In this document: in pieces, positions 8,588 through 16,853 of the stretch | How the letters are laid out: each line of letters begins with the position of its first letter | How positions within the stretch are numbered: the stretch's first letter is position 1 | Source: CAYQVO01 sp964421085 | GTDB lineage: Bacteria > Bdellovibrionota_C > UBA2361 > CAYQVO01 | Direction of reading: 5' to 3' | NCBI GenBank assembly: GCA_964421085.1 | Contig: CAYQVO010000009.1 | Coordinates: 33,642-97,641, forward strand | Length of the DNA stretch: 64,000 nucleotides | Made by a program: the position numbers and the translations under genes | Notes under the pieces: generated by a model | The model's input: only the letters and a program-made list of their open reading frames with translations | Databases searched by the model: none | Told to the model about the DNA's origin: nothing

Positions 8588-9129
8588 CCTCCAATGCTGC
8601 TGTCCGCAGCGATGGCCACTTGCGGGTCTGCAGTAGTTGCGCCCGGGTCCTGTTTATCGTCAGTTTGTTAGTTGTTTCATCCTGCCGGGGAAGTGGTGTA
8701 TCGCCGGGTGCCAACGCCCCTGGATTTCGTCTTCTCTCTGTTCAGGGGTCGGAGGTCCGTCTTTCTGATTTCCAGGGGAAAAAAGTCATTCTTTGTTTCT
8801 GGGCCACTTGGTGTCCCCCCTGTTTAGAAGAACTGCCATCGCTTCAAAAGCTTCATGAAAGTCTTAGGGGCACAAATCATACCGTGATTGGAATTGCAAC
8901 ACAGGACACACGTGAGGATGTTCTGGAATGGAAGGAGAAGCTCGGCATCACTTTTTCCATTCTCATTGACGACGATGGTGAGGTCGCCCGCAGGTACAAA
9001 GCCACCGGGTTCCCGGAGACTTTCCTGGTGGACGAGCGGGGAAAAATTCAGGAGATTATGGATCCGGATCATGGCATTCGGGTCTTGAAGGTCGTGGGGC
9101 CCAGAGACTGGCAGAAGTTCAGATTTTAA
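8584..9129 (+). CDS. TlpA/ResA-type thioredoxin-fold lipoprotein
   Basis: This is a membrane-anchored thiol-disulfide protein of the AhpC/TSA-Redoxin class (TlpA, ResA). A hydrophobic segment (residues 21-33) ends in the lipobox V-S-S-C, so Cys34 is the likely lipidation site. The redox motif is W-C77-P-P-C80, in a standard context (GKKVILCFWATWCPPC). The cis-Pro region TGFPETFLVDERGKIQ is present. It likely reduces or oxidises cysteines of exported proteins such as c-type cytochromes. The GTG start overlaps the rpmE stop. A perfect 20-bp hairpin starts one base after the stop codon. Confidence 0.85.
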   Translation: MTSNAAVRSDGHLRVCSSCARVLFIVSLLVVSSCRGSGVSPGANAPGFRLLSVQGSEVRLSDFQGKKVILCFWATWCPPCLEELPSLQKLHESLRGTNHTVIGIATQDTREDVLEWKEKLGITFSILIDDDGEVARRYKATGFPETFLVDERGKIQEIMDPDHGIRVLKVVGPRDWQKFRF

Positions 9130-9175
9130 ATTGTCTCAGAGACCTTGCGCAACATCGCAAGGTCTCTGAGACAAT
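9130..9175. repeat. Perfect 20-bp inverted repeat (REP-like pair, possible bidirectional terminator)
   Basis: Arms at 9130-9149 and 9156-9175 are perfectly complementary with a 6-base loop (CAACAT). The arm contains TCTCAGAGACCTTGCG. Nearly the same motif occurs at both ends of the Y1 transposase unit at 14329 and 15582, so this looks like two facing REP elements (BIME-like) mobilised by that transposase. It sits exactly between two convergent genes, one base after the upstream stop, and may also end transcription in both directions, although no clear T-run follows. Confidence 0.75.
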
Positions 9176-9185
9176 GGGGGTTCTT

Positions 9186-9983
9186 CTATCGGCAGTCGAG
9201 ATTCCACCCACTTGTGCCGGTTGTAATGCTCAGGGATGTTACCTCCCCGGAAGCTTTCTGATATGTCCCTGTAATCTCATTTGCTTCGGAATCGATTGTC
9301 AGCGTGCCGGACAAGGCAGAAGCATCTTCCGTTGCCGAAAGCTCAACTTCTATGAGTTCCCCAGAATCATCGGTGTTCACAGCACTAAATTTTGCCGTCA
9401 ACTGGGTGCCATTTTCAGCGATTTCGGCCTCGGGCTCATTGTAGGTAGTTGCCTCACCCTCAATCCTGCTGTCTGTTAAGGTGCAGTTCAACACCATTCC
9501 TCCCCCCGGAGTCGGGGTGGGATCAATCCGTTCTACGGCCGCATTCAGCACGGTGGTAAAGACACGATTAGGATGAAGCACTTTGGCCACAACCGTGTAA
9601 TTAAATGGAATTGGAGCCACAGTGTACGGCACACTAATTCCAACCGGCCCCGGAAGTTCTGTCGATCGAATCTGGCTCGCGAAAAGGCTTCGGTTCACAT
9701 AGAAGTCGAACTGTATCGGATATTTCTTGAATTCGTCATTGATCACATAGGCATCGGCATTAATCGTGGTTGAAGTCGTTCCAGTATGCGAGCCAACGCT
9801 CAGCACCGGCTCACGGAAGTGCTTGTCGATGTCACCGCTTACACCCTCAGTTGTAAGAGTCAACCCAGCCGGTGGAATTGTCGCCGTGGGTGCAGGAGTG
9901 GGAGTCTCCTGCGCAATCGCAGAGGCTGCGAATGTGAAGGAAACGAGGAAAAAGCCAATCGATACTTTTCGAATATTCATCAC
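9186..9983 (-). CDS. Secreted protein with Thr/Pro linker, unknown function
   Basis: The 265-residue product starts with a typical signal peptide (basic start, hydrophobic core, cleavage near A-I-A-Q at residue 25). A short TPTPAPTATIPP linker follows, then a beta-rich domain. A second TPTPGGG linker near residue 155 separates another beta-rich domain (LTDSRIEGEATTYNEPEAEI, then SGTLTIDSEANEITGTYQ) ending with Cys. The two domains look like extracellular immunoglobulin-like or sandwich folds, but I recognise neither family. MMN at the start leaves a choice of two adjacent Met codons. It converges on the TlpA-like gene across the REP-like hairpin. Confidence 0.7.
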   Translation of the reverse strand: MMNIRKVSIGFFLVSFTFAASAIAQETPTPAPTATIPPAGLTLTTEGVSGDIDKHFREPVLSVGSHTGTTSTTINADAYVINDEFKKYPIQFDFYVNRSLFASQIRSTELPGPVGISVPYTVAPIPFNYTVVAKVLHPNRVFTTVLNAAVERIDPTPTPGGGMVLNCTLTDSRIEGEATTYNEPEAEIAENGTQLTAKFSAVNTDDSGELIEVELSATEDASALSGTLTIDSEANEITGTYQKASGEVTSLSITTGTSGWNLDCR

Positions 9984-10122
9984 TCAAACCTGAGAAACAG
10001 GTAAATCACCTGACTTGATTCTGCCACGGCGGCCCGAAAGGCGAAATCCTCATAATTTTCACCCTTTCGTAAGAAACAGCTCTCTATCAAAATAGCTGTG
10101 TTTCCCCTTCAAGGGCCCTGTT

Positions 10123-10605
10123 ATGAAGCGAGGTATGTTGTCTCTGGCCGCGGTTTTTCTTCTTTCAGCCTGTTCTGTGCTTCAAAAGGAGGAAGACCCC
10201 CAGATGAAGCTCGCTGTCCGGTCTGTTCAGAAGCCACTTCCGCCTGAAAAGACGAAGGAGTTACTCGGTAAAATGGGAGGAAATTTTGTTTATGGACAGG
10301 GATTTGGAGAGGCTGCTATCACTGTCGGCACCATTTTTGCCTTTCCGCCCTATGCGATATATGTTCTAGGCAACGGAGCGCTGTCTGTTGCCGGCTACAA
10401 ACCACTCCATGTAACGGATGCCCTGCCGGACGATGCAAGGAACGGATGGAATGATGTATACGATTCCGTCACGGGAGTTCCTGGACACGTTTCCGCCGCA
10501 GTCGCGGGTGAGGAATTCAGAAACCGGGAAGTAATTGAAGAAGACTACAAGGCGTTCATTAACTCTGCGTATCCAGCCGAAGAAACGGCTGCTACCACAC
10601 TTTGA
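10123..10605 (+). CDS. Putative lipoprotein, unknown function
   Basis: A 160-residue protein with a lipobox (FLLSAC, Cys17) after a short hydrophobic segment, so it is probably an outer- or inner-membrane lipoprotein. A mildly hydrophobic stretch around residues 67-90 (ITVGTIFAFPPYAIYVLGNGA) could be a membrane-associated hairpin. The rest is hydrophilic. The start may be Met1 or Met5; both have weak purine-rich upstream sequence. It ends three bases before nadK, so the two are probably co-transcribed, but no functional link is evident. Confidence 0.7.
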   Translation: MKRGMLSLAAVFLLSACSVLQKEEDPQMKLAVRSVQKPLPPEKTKELLGKMGGNFVYGQGFGEAAITVGTIFAFPPYAIYVLGNGALSVAGYKPLHVTDALPDDARNGWNDVYDSVTGVPGHVSAAVAGEEFRNREVIEEDYKAFINSAYPAEETAATTL

Positions 10606-10608
10606 GAA

Positions 10609-11475
10609 ATGGTACAAATTGGCGCAGCAATAAAGCCCGGCATCAGCTCTGCACGTGACCTTCTTGAACAGATATTGAACTGGTGCGGGACGAAGGGACA
10701 TGTTCTTTCTATCGAACAGTCTTCGGCACGGGATATACCAGGCCTGAAAATTCCTCAACTGCCGGTCCATGAGCTTGTCCAGAGTTCGGACTGGGTGATT
10801 TCAATCGGCGGCGATGGAACTTTGATATGGCTGGCGAGGCATGCAAGAGAAGACGGCCCGCTGTTTATCGGTGTTCATTTCGGCACCTTCGGATTCCTTA
10901 CTGACGTGAAATCTACGGAACTGCTGACCACGCTCGACAGTATTGATGGAGGAATTACGGCAGCAGAAGAGCGGGGCACACTCCTTGTTAGGGTGATGCG
11001 GGAAGGAGCTGAAATTCTTGGATCTCCCGCCGTGAATGACGCGGTCATTCAACGTGGTTCCAGGGGGCGCATACTCGATATTGATCTGACTGTCAACGGG
11101 GAGGCGGTAACAAGACTTCGTGGCGACGGCCTTATTCTGGCGACTCCTTCGGGTTCTACTGCGTATTCACTTTCTGCCGGCGGACCGATAGTGCATCCCA
11201 CCCTGCCCGCTGTTCTGATTACTCCAATCTGTGCTCATTCGCTGACGAACCGTCCTTTGATCATGGGAATCGAATCGGAAATAAGAGTCACTGTTCCTGC
11301 GTATGAAGGAAGAGTCTTTCTGACGATTGATGGACAGGAGAGTCTGCAGCTCAAGTCCGGGGATGAGGTGCTGGTGTCTGAAGGTTCGTGCAGAATTCGC
11401 TTTATTCGGGATCCTTCCCTGAGTTACTATGACATCCTTCGAACGAAGCTGAACTGGCGGCTTTCGACGATCTGA
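10609..11475 (+). CDS. nadK: NAD kinase
   Basis: NAD kinase phosphorylates NAD to NADP using ATP or polyphosphate. The GGDGT catalytic motif lies near residues 67-71 in the context WVISIGGDGTLIWLAR. Other family signatures are FGFLTD, the NDAVIQRG segment, and the DGLILATPSGSTAYSLSAGG block that forms the nucleotide site, followed by PICAHSLTNRP. The product length (288) is typical. The gene lies between a lipoprotein gene and recN with short gaps; nadK-recN adjacency is widespread in bacteria. Confidence 0.96.
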   Translation: MVQIGAAIKPGISSARDLLEQILNWCGTKGHVLSIEQSSARDIPGLKIPQLPVHELVQSSDWVISIGGDGTLIWLARHAREDGPLFIGVHFGTFGFLTDVKSTELLTTLDSIDGGITAAEERGTLLVRVMREGAEILGSPAVNDAVIQRGSRGRILDIDLTVNGEAVTRLRGDGLILATPSGSTAYSLSAGGPIVHPTLPAVLITPICAHSLTNRPLIMGIESEIRVTVPAYEGRVFLTIDGQESLQLKSGDEVLVSEGSCRIRFIRDPSLSYYDILRTKLNWRLSTI

Positions 11476-11496
11476 ACCCTTATTCTTCTGAATGGT

Positions 11497-13137
11497 ATGC
11501 TTCGGGAACTCCACATTAGAAATTTCGCCATAATAGAAGAGCAATGTGTGTCTTTCGCACCGGGCATGAATGTGCTGAGCGGTGAGACCGGCTCTGGTAA
11601 ATCGATAATTCTTGGGGCGCTGGAGCTTGCTCTGGGAGGAAAGGGAAAGCCCGGTCTGATCCGGTCAGGCGAGGATTCTCTGGAGGTGTCCGCGCTTCTC
11701 GACCTTGAAGGCATTCCGTCTGATCTCCTTAATGACCTCCCGGAGATCGCGCGTGGAGAGGAACTGGCTGTCTCCCGCATACTTTGCACAAACGGCAAGG
11801 GGAAGGTTTATGTCAATGGTCGGCTGGCATCTCTTGGTATGCTGTCGGACATCATGGGGAAGCTGGTCAATATATGCGGGCAGAATCAGCATGTCCGTCT
11901 CCTCGATCCAAAGTATCATCTGGAACTGATAGATGGATACGCCGGCAATGAAAAGCTTATCGAGAGGTATCGGCAGCTATATAGAGAGTTCCGGCGGCTG
12001 GAAAAACTTCTGAGCAATTTCGAAGAGGAAAAGCTCAGACGCCAGCAGAAACTGAGCGGGCTGGAGCAGATTGTCGAAGATCTTTCCGCATTGAAGCCGT
12101 TTGGAGGGATGAGAGAACAGCTCGAAGGAGAAGTCCGTCGACTGGCGAATGGAGAAAAAATACTCATGGCAGCGCAGGCGATGAGTTCCATTTTCGACGA
12201 TGAGTCCGGAATTTGTTCGTCGCTTCGTGAAATTTCTTCACAACTGCTTGAGCTCAGGAAGCTTGATGATAATACGGCTGCACTTGTGGAGCTTTTCGAG
12301 TCGTCGAAGACCAGCCTGGAGGAGTTTGAACGCGAGCTTCGAAGGTATGCATCGATGGTGGAGTTGAACGAAGATTTGTTGACAGAGAAGCGAGACTCTC
12401 TGGCGCAGGTAGCGGCAATGGAAAGAAAGTACCGCAATAACGACGCAGGCCTTTCAGATCTCCTTTCGAGAGCGCGGCAGGAACTTCAGGAACTGTCGGT
12501 CGATTCTGATGAAACTGCGCTCATTCAGGAGCGGGAGAATATCTTTGCTGAACTGGGCAGAGTTGCAGGGGATCTCTCCGATGCCCGCAAGAAGGCCGGG
12601 GCAAAAATCGCAGCGGATGCCGTCCGCGAACTCGGCGAGTTGAATATGAAGGGCGCTTCTCTGGAGACTTCAATAAATCGTGATAATTTCGGACAGGATG
12701 GGATAGACAGACTCGAGATACGCATCAGTACCAATAAGGGGGAGCCAATGAAGGCTTTGCGTGACATTGCCTCTGGGGGCGAGTTGTCGCGGATTCTTCT
12801 GGTTTTGAAGAAAATTCTAAGAGACCGATCTGGAGTTAATGTTCTGGTGTTCGACGAAGTGGACAGCGGAGTGTCCGGAAGTGTCGCACGTGCCGTGGGT
12901 GAAAAACTCAAGGCTCTTTCGGGGCACTCGCAGGTGATCTGTATTACTCATCTTGCCCAGATCGCTTCGCTTGCTGATCATCATCTCCTTGTCGAGAAAA
13001 AAGTGGGATCGAGAACGACCAGCGTCATCCGGTCGCTGAGGCACGAAGAAAGAGTCGATGAAGTTGCCAGAATGCTTGCGGGCCACACCATCACAGATTC
13101 GGCACGCCACTCTGCCCGTGAACTGCTCGCAGTATAA
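11497..13137 (+). CDS. recN: DNA repair ATPase RecN
   Basis: RecN is an SMC-like protein that helps hold broken chromosomes for recombinational repair. The N-terminus MLRELHIRNFAIIEE and Walker A GETGSGKS (near residue 29-36) are canonical, followed by a Q-loop context (ICGQNQHVRLLDP). A long coiled-coil middle contains many Arg/Glu/Leu heptads. The C-terminal half has the ABC signature ASGGELSRILLVLK, Walker B VLVFDEVDSGVSG and VICITHLAQIA. Length is 546 residues, as usual. It follows nadK by 21 bases. Confidence 0.96.
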   Translation: MLRELHIRNFAIIEEQCVSFAPGMNVLSGETGSGKSIILGALELALGGKGKPGLIRSGEDSLEVSALLDLEGIPSDLLNDLPEIARGEELAVSRILCTNGKGKVYVNGRLASLGMLSDIMGKLVNICGQNQHVRLLDPKYHLELIDGYAGNEKLIERYRQLYREFRRLEKLLSNFEEEKLRRQQKLSGLEQIVEDLSALKPFGGMREQLEGEVRRLANGEKILMAAQAMSSIFDDESGICSSLREISSQLLELRKLDDNTAALVELFESSKTSLEEFERELRRYASMVELNEDLLTEKRDSLAQVAAMERKYRNNDAGLSDLLSRARQELQELSVDSDETALIQERENIFAELGRVAGDLSDARKKAGAKIAADAVRELGELNMKGASLETSINRDNFGQDGIDRLEIRISTNKGEPMKALRDIASGGELSRILLVLKKILRDRSGVNVLVFDEVDSGVSGSVARAVGEKLKALSGHSQVICITHLAQIASLADHHLLVEKKVGSRTTSVIRSLRHEERVDEVARMLAGHTITDSARHSARELLAV

Positions 13138-13244
13138 AGAGCCGGCATGCTGCCGAATTTAATGAGAAATATCATGCCCTTATCCCGTCAAAAAGGATTA
13201 AGTGCCTTTCAGCTAAGTTGGTTCATCTAATTTAGCAAGCGACT

Positions 13245-13302
13245 GGATGGTGGGTTGAGCGGGCTTAGCAGAACTGGCGTGAGTTCCGCCGCCCACCCAT
13301 CC
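13245..13302 (+). promoter_or_regulatory. Structured leader RNA upstream of the M23 peptidase gene (putative)
   Basis: GGATGGTGGG (13245-13254) can pair with CCCACCCATCC (13292-13302) with one bulged C. Inside, GGCG and CGCC form a smaller hairpin around TGAGTTC. The outer stem ends 23 bases before the ATG at 13326 and is followed by a few T. It could be a terminator between recN and the peptidase gene or a regulatory leader of the peptidase gene. It does not match any riboswitch consensus that I can recall. Confidence 0.35.
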
Positions 13303-13325
13303 TTTCTGCTCGATGAAAGGGTCTC

Positions 13326-14321
13326 ATGCGAATATCTAATCGCCGGTCACTGTGTCTGTGGATCGTCTGTCCTGAAACAGGTGCGGTGAAGAGATTTCGT
13401 TTTCCAGTATTTGGTATCCTGTCCTGTATTTTCATGTTGTCATTTTTTCTTGGAACGGTTTTCAGTCTTGTCATCGATTACCGGCGGATGAACATTGTCC
13501 AGGCAAAGCTTACCGACTCCTTCGAGAGAGTAAAAAACAGTGGAATGGAGCTGTTTACCGAAAAGCATGAACTTGAAACTGCACTAAAAGATATGCGGCA
13601 GGACAGGCTGAGATATGAATCTTTTGAGCAGGCAATGCGGGGAAAGCTCGGAGATCTCGAATCCATCCTTAGAAAATCGATAGCGCTCCAGGGACTGGAG
13701 AAACAGGACGTCAGCAAAGTCCCGCATTCTCCCAGAAAGGGCGGCGTTGGTGGTGCAGAGATAGAGTGTGAACCAGAGCGCAACTGCAGCTCTCTTCTTT
13801 ATTTTGTCGAGGATGACGACCCTGTAAAAATTCCTTCATCTCAGGCGGTGGAAACTGAAGATGTTGTGGATAAACTCTCGCAGTATGAAAATTTCCTCAG
13901 GATATTGCCTATAGGAAATCCGCTCCAGGGCGAGATGTCTTCACCGTATGGGTGGAGAAAATCCCCGTTCTCCCGCAGCCGTTCATTTCACAAAGGGAGT
14001 GACTTCATCTTCGGCGACTCGCGCGCGGTTTTAGCGACAGGAGACGGGATTGTCAAGTCAGTCAAATGGGACAGAACATACGGCCGAAGTATCGATATCG
14101 ACCACGGTATGAGCATTGTTACCCGTTACGCTCACCTGTCTAAAAGCATCGTCCGGAAAGGTCAGAAAGTGCACAGGGGCGATGAGATTGGAATCGGAGG
14201 ATCCTCTGGCCTTTCTACCGGCCAGCATCTCCATTACGAAATTCTGATTAATCGTCGCGCCCGTAATCCTGAACGTTTCATCAACCTGGCGGGCGAACTC
14301 CAAAAGATATTTGGTGGTTAA
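13326..14321 (+). CDS. Membrane-anchored M23 (LytM-type) peptidoglycan peptidase
   Basis: The layout is a short cytoplasmic N-terminus, one transmembrane helix (about residues 20-46), a periplasmic coiled coil (about 55-115) and a C-terminal M23 domain from about 195. Zinc ligands are visible: H222-K-G-S-D226 and H301-L-H303, plus the conserved GDGIVKSVKWD and DHGMSIVTRYAHLS context. All ligands are present, so it can be an active endopeptidase cutting peptide cross-links, unlike EnvC-type activators. AAAGGG upstream supports the ATG. The gene is preceded by a stem-loop leader and followed at once by the left REP-like repeat of the Y1 transposase unit. Confidence 0.9.
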   Translation: MRISNRRSLCLWIVCPETGAVKRFRFPVFGILSCIFMLSFFLGTVFSLVIDYRRMNIVQAKLTDSFERVKNSGMELFTEKHELETALKDMRQDRLRYESFEQAMRGKLGDLESILRKSIALQGLEKQDVSKVPHSPRKGGVGGAEIECEPERNCSSLLYFVEDDDPVKIPSSQAVETEDVVDKLSQYENFLRILPIGNPLQGEMSSPYGWRKSPFSRSRSFHKGSDFIFGDSRAVLATGDGIVKSVKWDRTYGRSIDIDHGMSIVTRYAHLSKSIVRKGQKVHRGDEIGIGGSSGLSTGQHLHYEILINRRARNPERFINLAGELQKIFGG

Positions 14322-14328
14322 CCGCATT

Positions 14329-15582
14329 TTCTCAGAGACGTTGCGTGAACATCTGATTCAATCGTAACGAAAACGCAAAAAAATCGGAAATATGTATCGT
14401 CAGAAGGAAACCTTTTCCGATTTATTTCGAATATGTATTTATGGGATATCATCCGAGAATAGAATCTGCTGAACTTGCTTCCTTCCTGACTACAAGGAGC
14501 CAGAACGCGAGGTTGTGGTTCGTAAATAATCGAGAGCTTGAGCGGGCAGTCCTGGGATATGCAGCCAGGTGCGCAGAGCGGTATTCAGTGAAATTATATG
14601 CTCTCGCGATCGAAGGCAATCACATCCAGGGCCCTGCGCACTTTCCGAATGAAAATCGGGCTGAATTTATGCGTGATTTCAATTCCACTGTGGCCAGAGC
14701 AGTCCCTGTACATACACCAGAGTATGAAGGGGGCCGATTCTGGGCTCGCCGCTATTCTTCAGAATTTTTGCCGGCTGCAGAGGATATAGAGGAGCGTTTC
14801 TTCTATACCGTCCTTCAGCCAGTGCAGGATGGATTAGTAGAAAAAATTTCTGACTATCCGGGCTATAATTGCTTTCATGACGCCGTGTGGGGTATTGCAC
14901 GGGAATTCAAGGTTGTAAAATGGGGGGAATATAATGCGGCCAGACGTTATAATCCGAAGGTTTCCATCAAGGACTATACTTCAATAGTAACCCTTCGATA
15001 TGAGCGCATTCCTGGGTACGAGCATCTGAATCAGAAGGAATATGCGGACTTGATGCACAAAAAGCTCGAGGAGAGGAGAGCCGCCATAGTCAAAGAACGG
15101 CTCAAGGAGGGTAAAGGGTTCGAAGGCCGTGCGCGGATGCTGGCAAAAAAGCGGGGCACTTTTCCTGTAAGTTCAAAAACCGCAACACGTTTCAGCCGCA
15201 GGCCGAGAGTGCTCTCGAAATCGAAAGATCGGAGGGAATCATGCAAGAAATGGTACTTTTCAGTCTTTGCTGCCTATAAAGCAGCTTCCAGAGCGTTCAG
15301 ACTTGGACAACATGATGTGAAGTTTCCGGAGGGGACATATAAACCGTACTGCTCCTCACGCCCACCCGCCTATGCGTCAAAAACATAAGACGAGCCATTC
15401 TTTTCCTGCATTGCGATTCGCCGGTATTTTTCTACCTGCAGGGACCATAGATTAGTCCGGAGTCCTCATTGTAACTTCGGCAACCGTTCCCGAACAAAAA
15501 ATGCTGATTTCATGTCACTTCCGGGAATCAAGGATCCATATTGATGAGAGTTTTGCATGGACTTACACAATGTCTCTGAGAA
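14329..15582 (+). mobile_element. REP/RAYT-like unit: Y1 transposase gene flanked by inverted REP-like repeats
   Basis: Inverted 18-base sequences, TTCTCAGAGACGTTGCGT at 14329-14346 and, on the other strand, TTCTCAGAGACATTGTGT at 15582-15565, differ at two positions and bracket a Y1-type transposase gene. The arrangement matches a REPtron, in which a REP-associated tyrosine transposase sits between REP and inverted REP sequences. The same motif, doubled as a perfect hairpin, lies at 9130-9175. The exact element ends are inferred from the repeats only. Confidence 0.65.
14441..15388 (+). CDS. REP-associated tyrosine (Y1, IS200-like) transposase
   Basis: The 315-residue protein has the RAYT layout. 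It starts with LASFLTTRSQNARLWFVNN, then reads LYALAIEGNHIQGPAHFPN (the HUH region), then EFMRDFNSTVARAV and GGRFWARRYSSEFL. In RAYTs the HUH motif usually reads H-x-H; here it is His-Ile-Gln, a Q variant that can still bind metal in some HUH nucleases. The C-terminal 90 residues are strongly basic (RMLAKKRGTF, RRPRVLSKSKDRRESCKK) and probably bind DNA. RAYTs mobilise or maintain REP hairpins as single strands. Flanking inverted REP-like motifs and a distant hairpin of the same motif support this role. Confidence 0.8.
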   Translation: MGYHPRIESAELASFLTTRSQNARLWFVNNRELERAVLGYAARCAERYSVKLYALAIEGNHIQGPAHFPNENRAEFMRDFNSTVARAVPVHTPEYEGGRFWARRYSSEFLPAAEDIEERFFYTVLQPVQDGLVEKISDYPGYNCFHDAVWGIAREFKVVKWGEYNAARRYNPKVSIKDYTSIVTLRYERIPGYEHLNQKEYADLMHKKLEERRAAIVKERLKEGKGFEGRARMLAKKRGTFPVSSKTATRFSRRPRVLSKSKDRRESCKKWYFSVFAAYKAASRAFRLGQHDVKFPEGTYKPYCSSRPPAYASKT

Positions 15583-15589
15583 TATGAAC

Positions 15590-16345
15590 TTACCGATCCT
15601 GCTGGCGTGCGCCGCCCTGAAGGAGTTCGAGAGGATTTTTGAGGAGTTTGCGGAGAAACAGCCTTACCTTGCTCATAACGCTGGCTTTCTTTGAATGCCG
15701 GTTGAGATACTGCCCCTCTGCATCCTGAGATTTTTCTTCCATCAGCAGATTTTCGTCTCTCTCTTTTTCGTTCCTCTGAACTTCGCGCAGGTTGTGAGCA
15801 CCCTTTATTTCCTGTGCTTCCCGCTCGAATATATTCGCGGTAATGATGACGCGCTGTTGTTCGCGCTGTTCGATGCGTTTCTGTTCGCGTTCAAGCTTTG
15901 CTCTCTTGTGATCGTCGTCGGTTTCCCTCGCCTGAGCCTTTGCTTCGCGCGCGCTTCGAGGAGCCGGCTGGTCCTTCGAGTTCTGCTGCATGCCCGCGCC
16001 AGGCTTGCCCATCTGCTCACGAGGCACTTCGCGCATGTCGATGGCTCTTGCGGTATCGTGCTTGGTATCTCTTATTACAGTGTCTGCAACTACGCTGTTA
16101 TGAACTTTGAGCTTGAAAGCAAGCTGCTGAGCGGAAAGTTTTCCGTTGAGGTAGAGGGCCATCAGCCTGTGAGCCTCTCCCCAGGATGCATTCGGAGCTT
16201 CTCCGGCATTCACAGCGACCTTCTCCGGCTGCAGCCTTCCAGTCTGTTCCCGTATCGCGTCAAGTTTATTCCCCGTACGCGGCAATGATGTGTCCCTGAC
16301 TTCTTCAGCTGCGGGTTCAACCTTTTTGTCGAGTCTTGGGACCAT
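15590..16345 (-). CDS. Charged, coiled-coil protein, unknown function
   Basis: I do not recognise this 251-residue protein. The N-terminal half is mixed, with a helical segment AHRLMALYLNGKLSAQQLAFKLKVHN that resembles a small helical domain. The middle (about residues 130-215) is rich in Glu, Arg, Gln and Lys and probably forms a coiled coil. A basic amphipathic tail (SKVRLFLRKLLKNPLELLQ) could contact membranes or nucleic acid. It has no signal peptide. The stop codon lies 8 bp outside the right REP-like repeat of the transposase unit, so the element may have landed directly behind this gene. Confidence 0.55.
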   Translation of the reverse strand: MVPRLDKKVEPAAEEVRDTSLPRTGNKLDAIREQTGRLQPEKVAVNAGEAPNASWGEAHRLMALYLNGKLSAQQLAFKLKVHNSVVADTVIRDTKHDTARAIDMREVPREQMGKPGAGMQQNSKDQPAPRSAREAKAQARETDDDHKRAKLEREQKRIEQREQQRVIITANIFEREAQEIKGAHNLREVQRNEKERDENLLMEEKSQDAEGQYLNRHSKKASVMSKVRLFLRKLLKNPLELLQGGARQQDR

Positions 16346-16853
16346 CCGCCAGAATCCTGCGTGGAAAATACCTTCTTACTAGTGTTATTGCGTTATTGAA
16401 AGCATCGTTTCCTTATAATTTTGATTCTCTACGGATTACGATTTGCCTCAAATTAAGTGTTGTGTTTACCGAAAATTGGGGTATTGGCAGGGGAAGAGAA
16501 GTCGATGACTCATAATTCAGGATACCGAAATGGAGTGCCAGAATACAGCGAAGGTGAGAAAACAGAATAATATGAGCGGTTTAGAGGCCAATATCTCCGA
16601 TCTGTGTCAAGCGACAGTTATTCTTCCCGATCCCGTTGCCTCAAGGTGAAATGTTGCTCCAGTTTTTTGGAAAAAGAAAAAATATCAACAAAGGAAAGAT
16701 ATCACCTCAGCGGGGCACAGGAGGAACCGCGCTGACGGCGTGATGTTGATGCGTTTTTACTGCAAATCACAGATAAGCTGCTGATCGATGAGCCAAGCCG
16801 CTTCGAGCGCAACATATAGAGTAGCCTTCCACGCTGCTGTATCATAGCTGCAA
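16346..16853. other. 508-bp intergenic region, AT-rich
   Basis: No open frame with coding character is visible on either strand. The region is more AT-rich than the genes around it and separates two divergent genes, so promoters for the coiled-coil gene (minus) and the Fic-HD gene (plus) should lie here. I see no strong -35/-10 pair, tRNA, or repeat. Confidence 0.5.
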
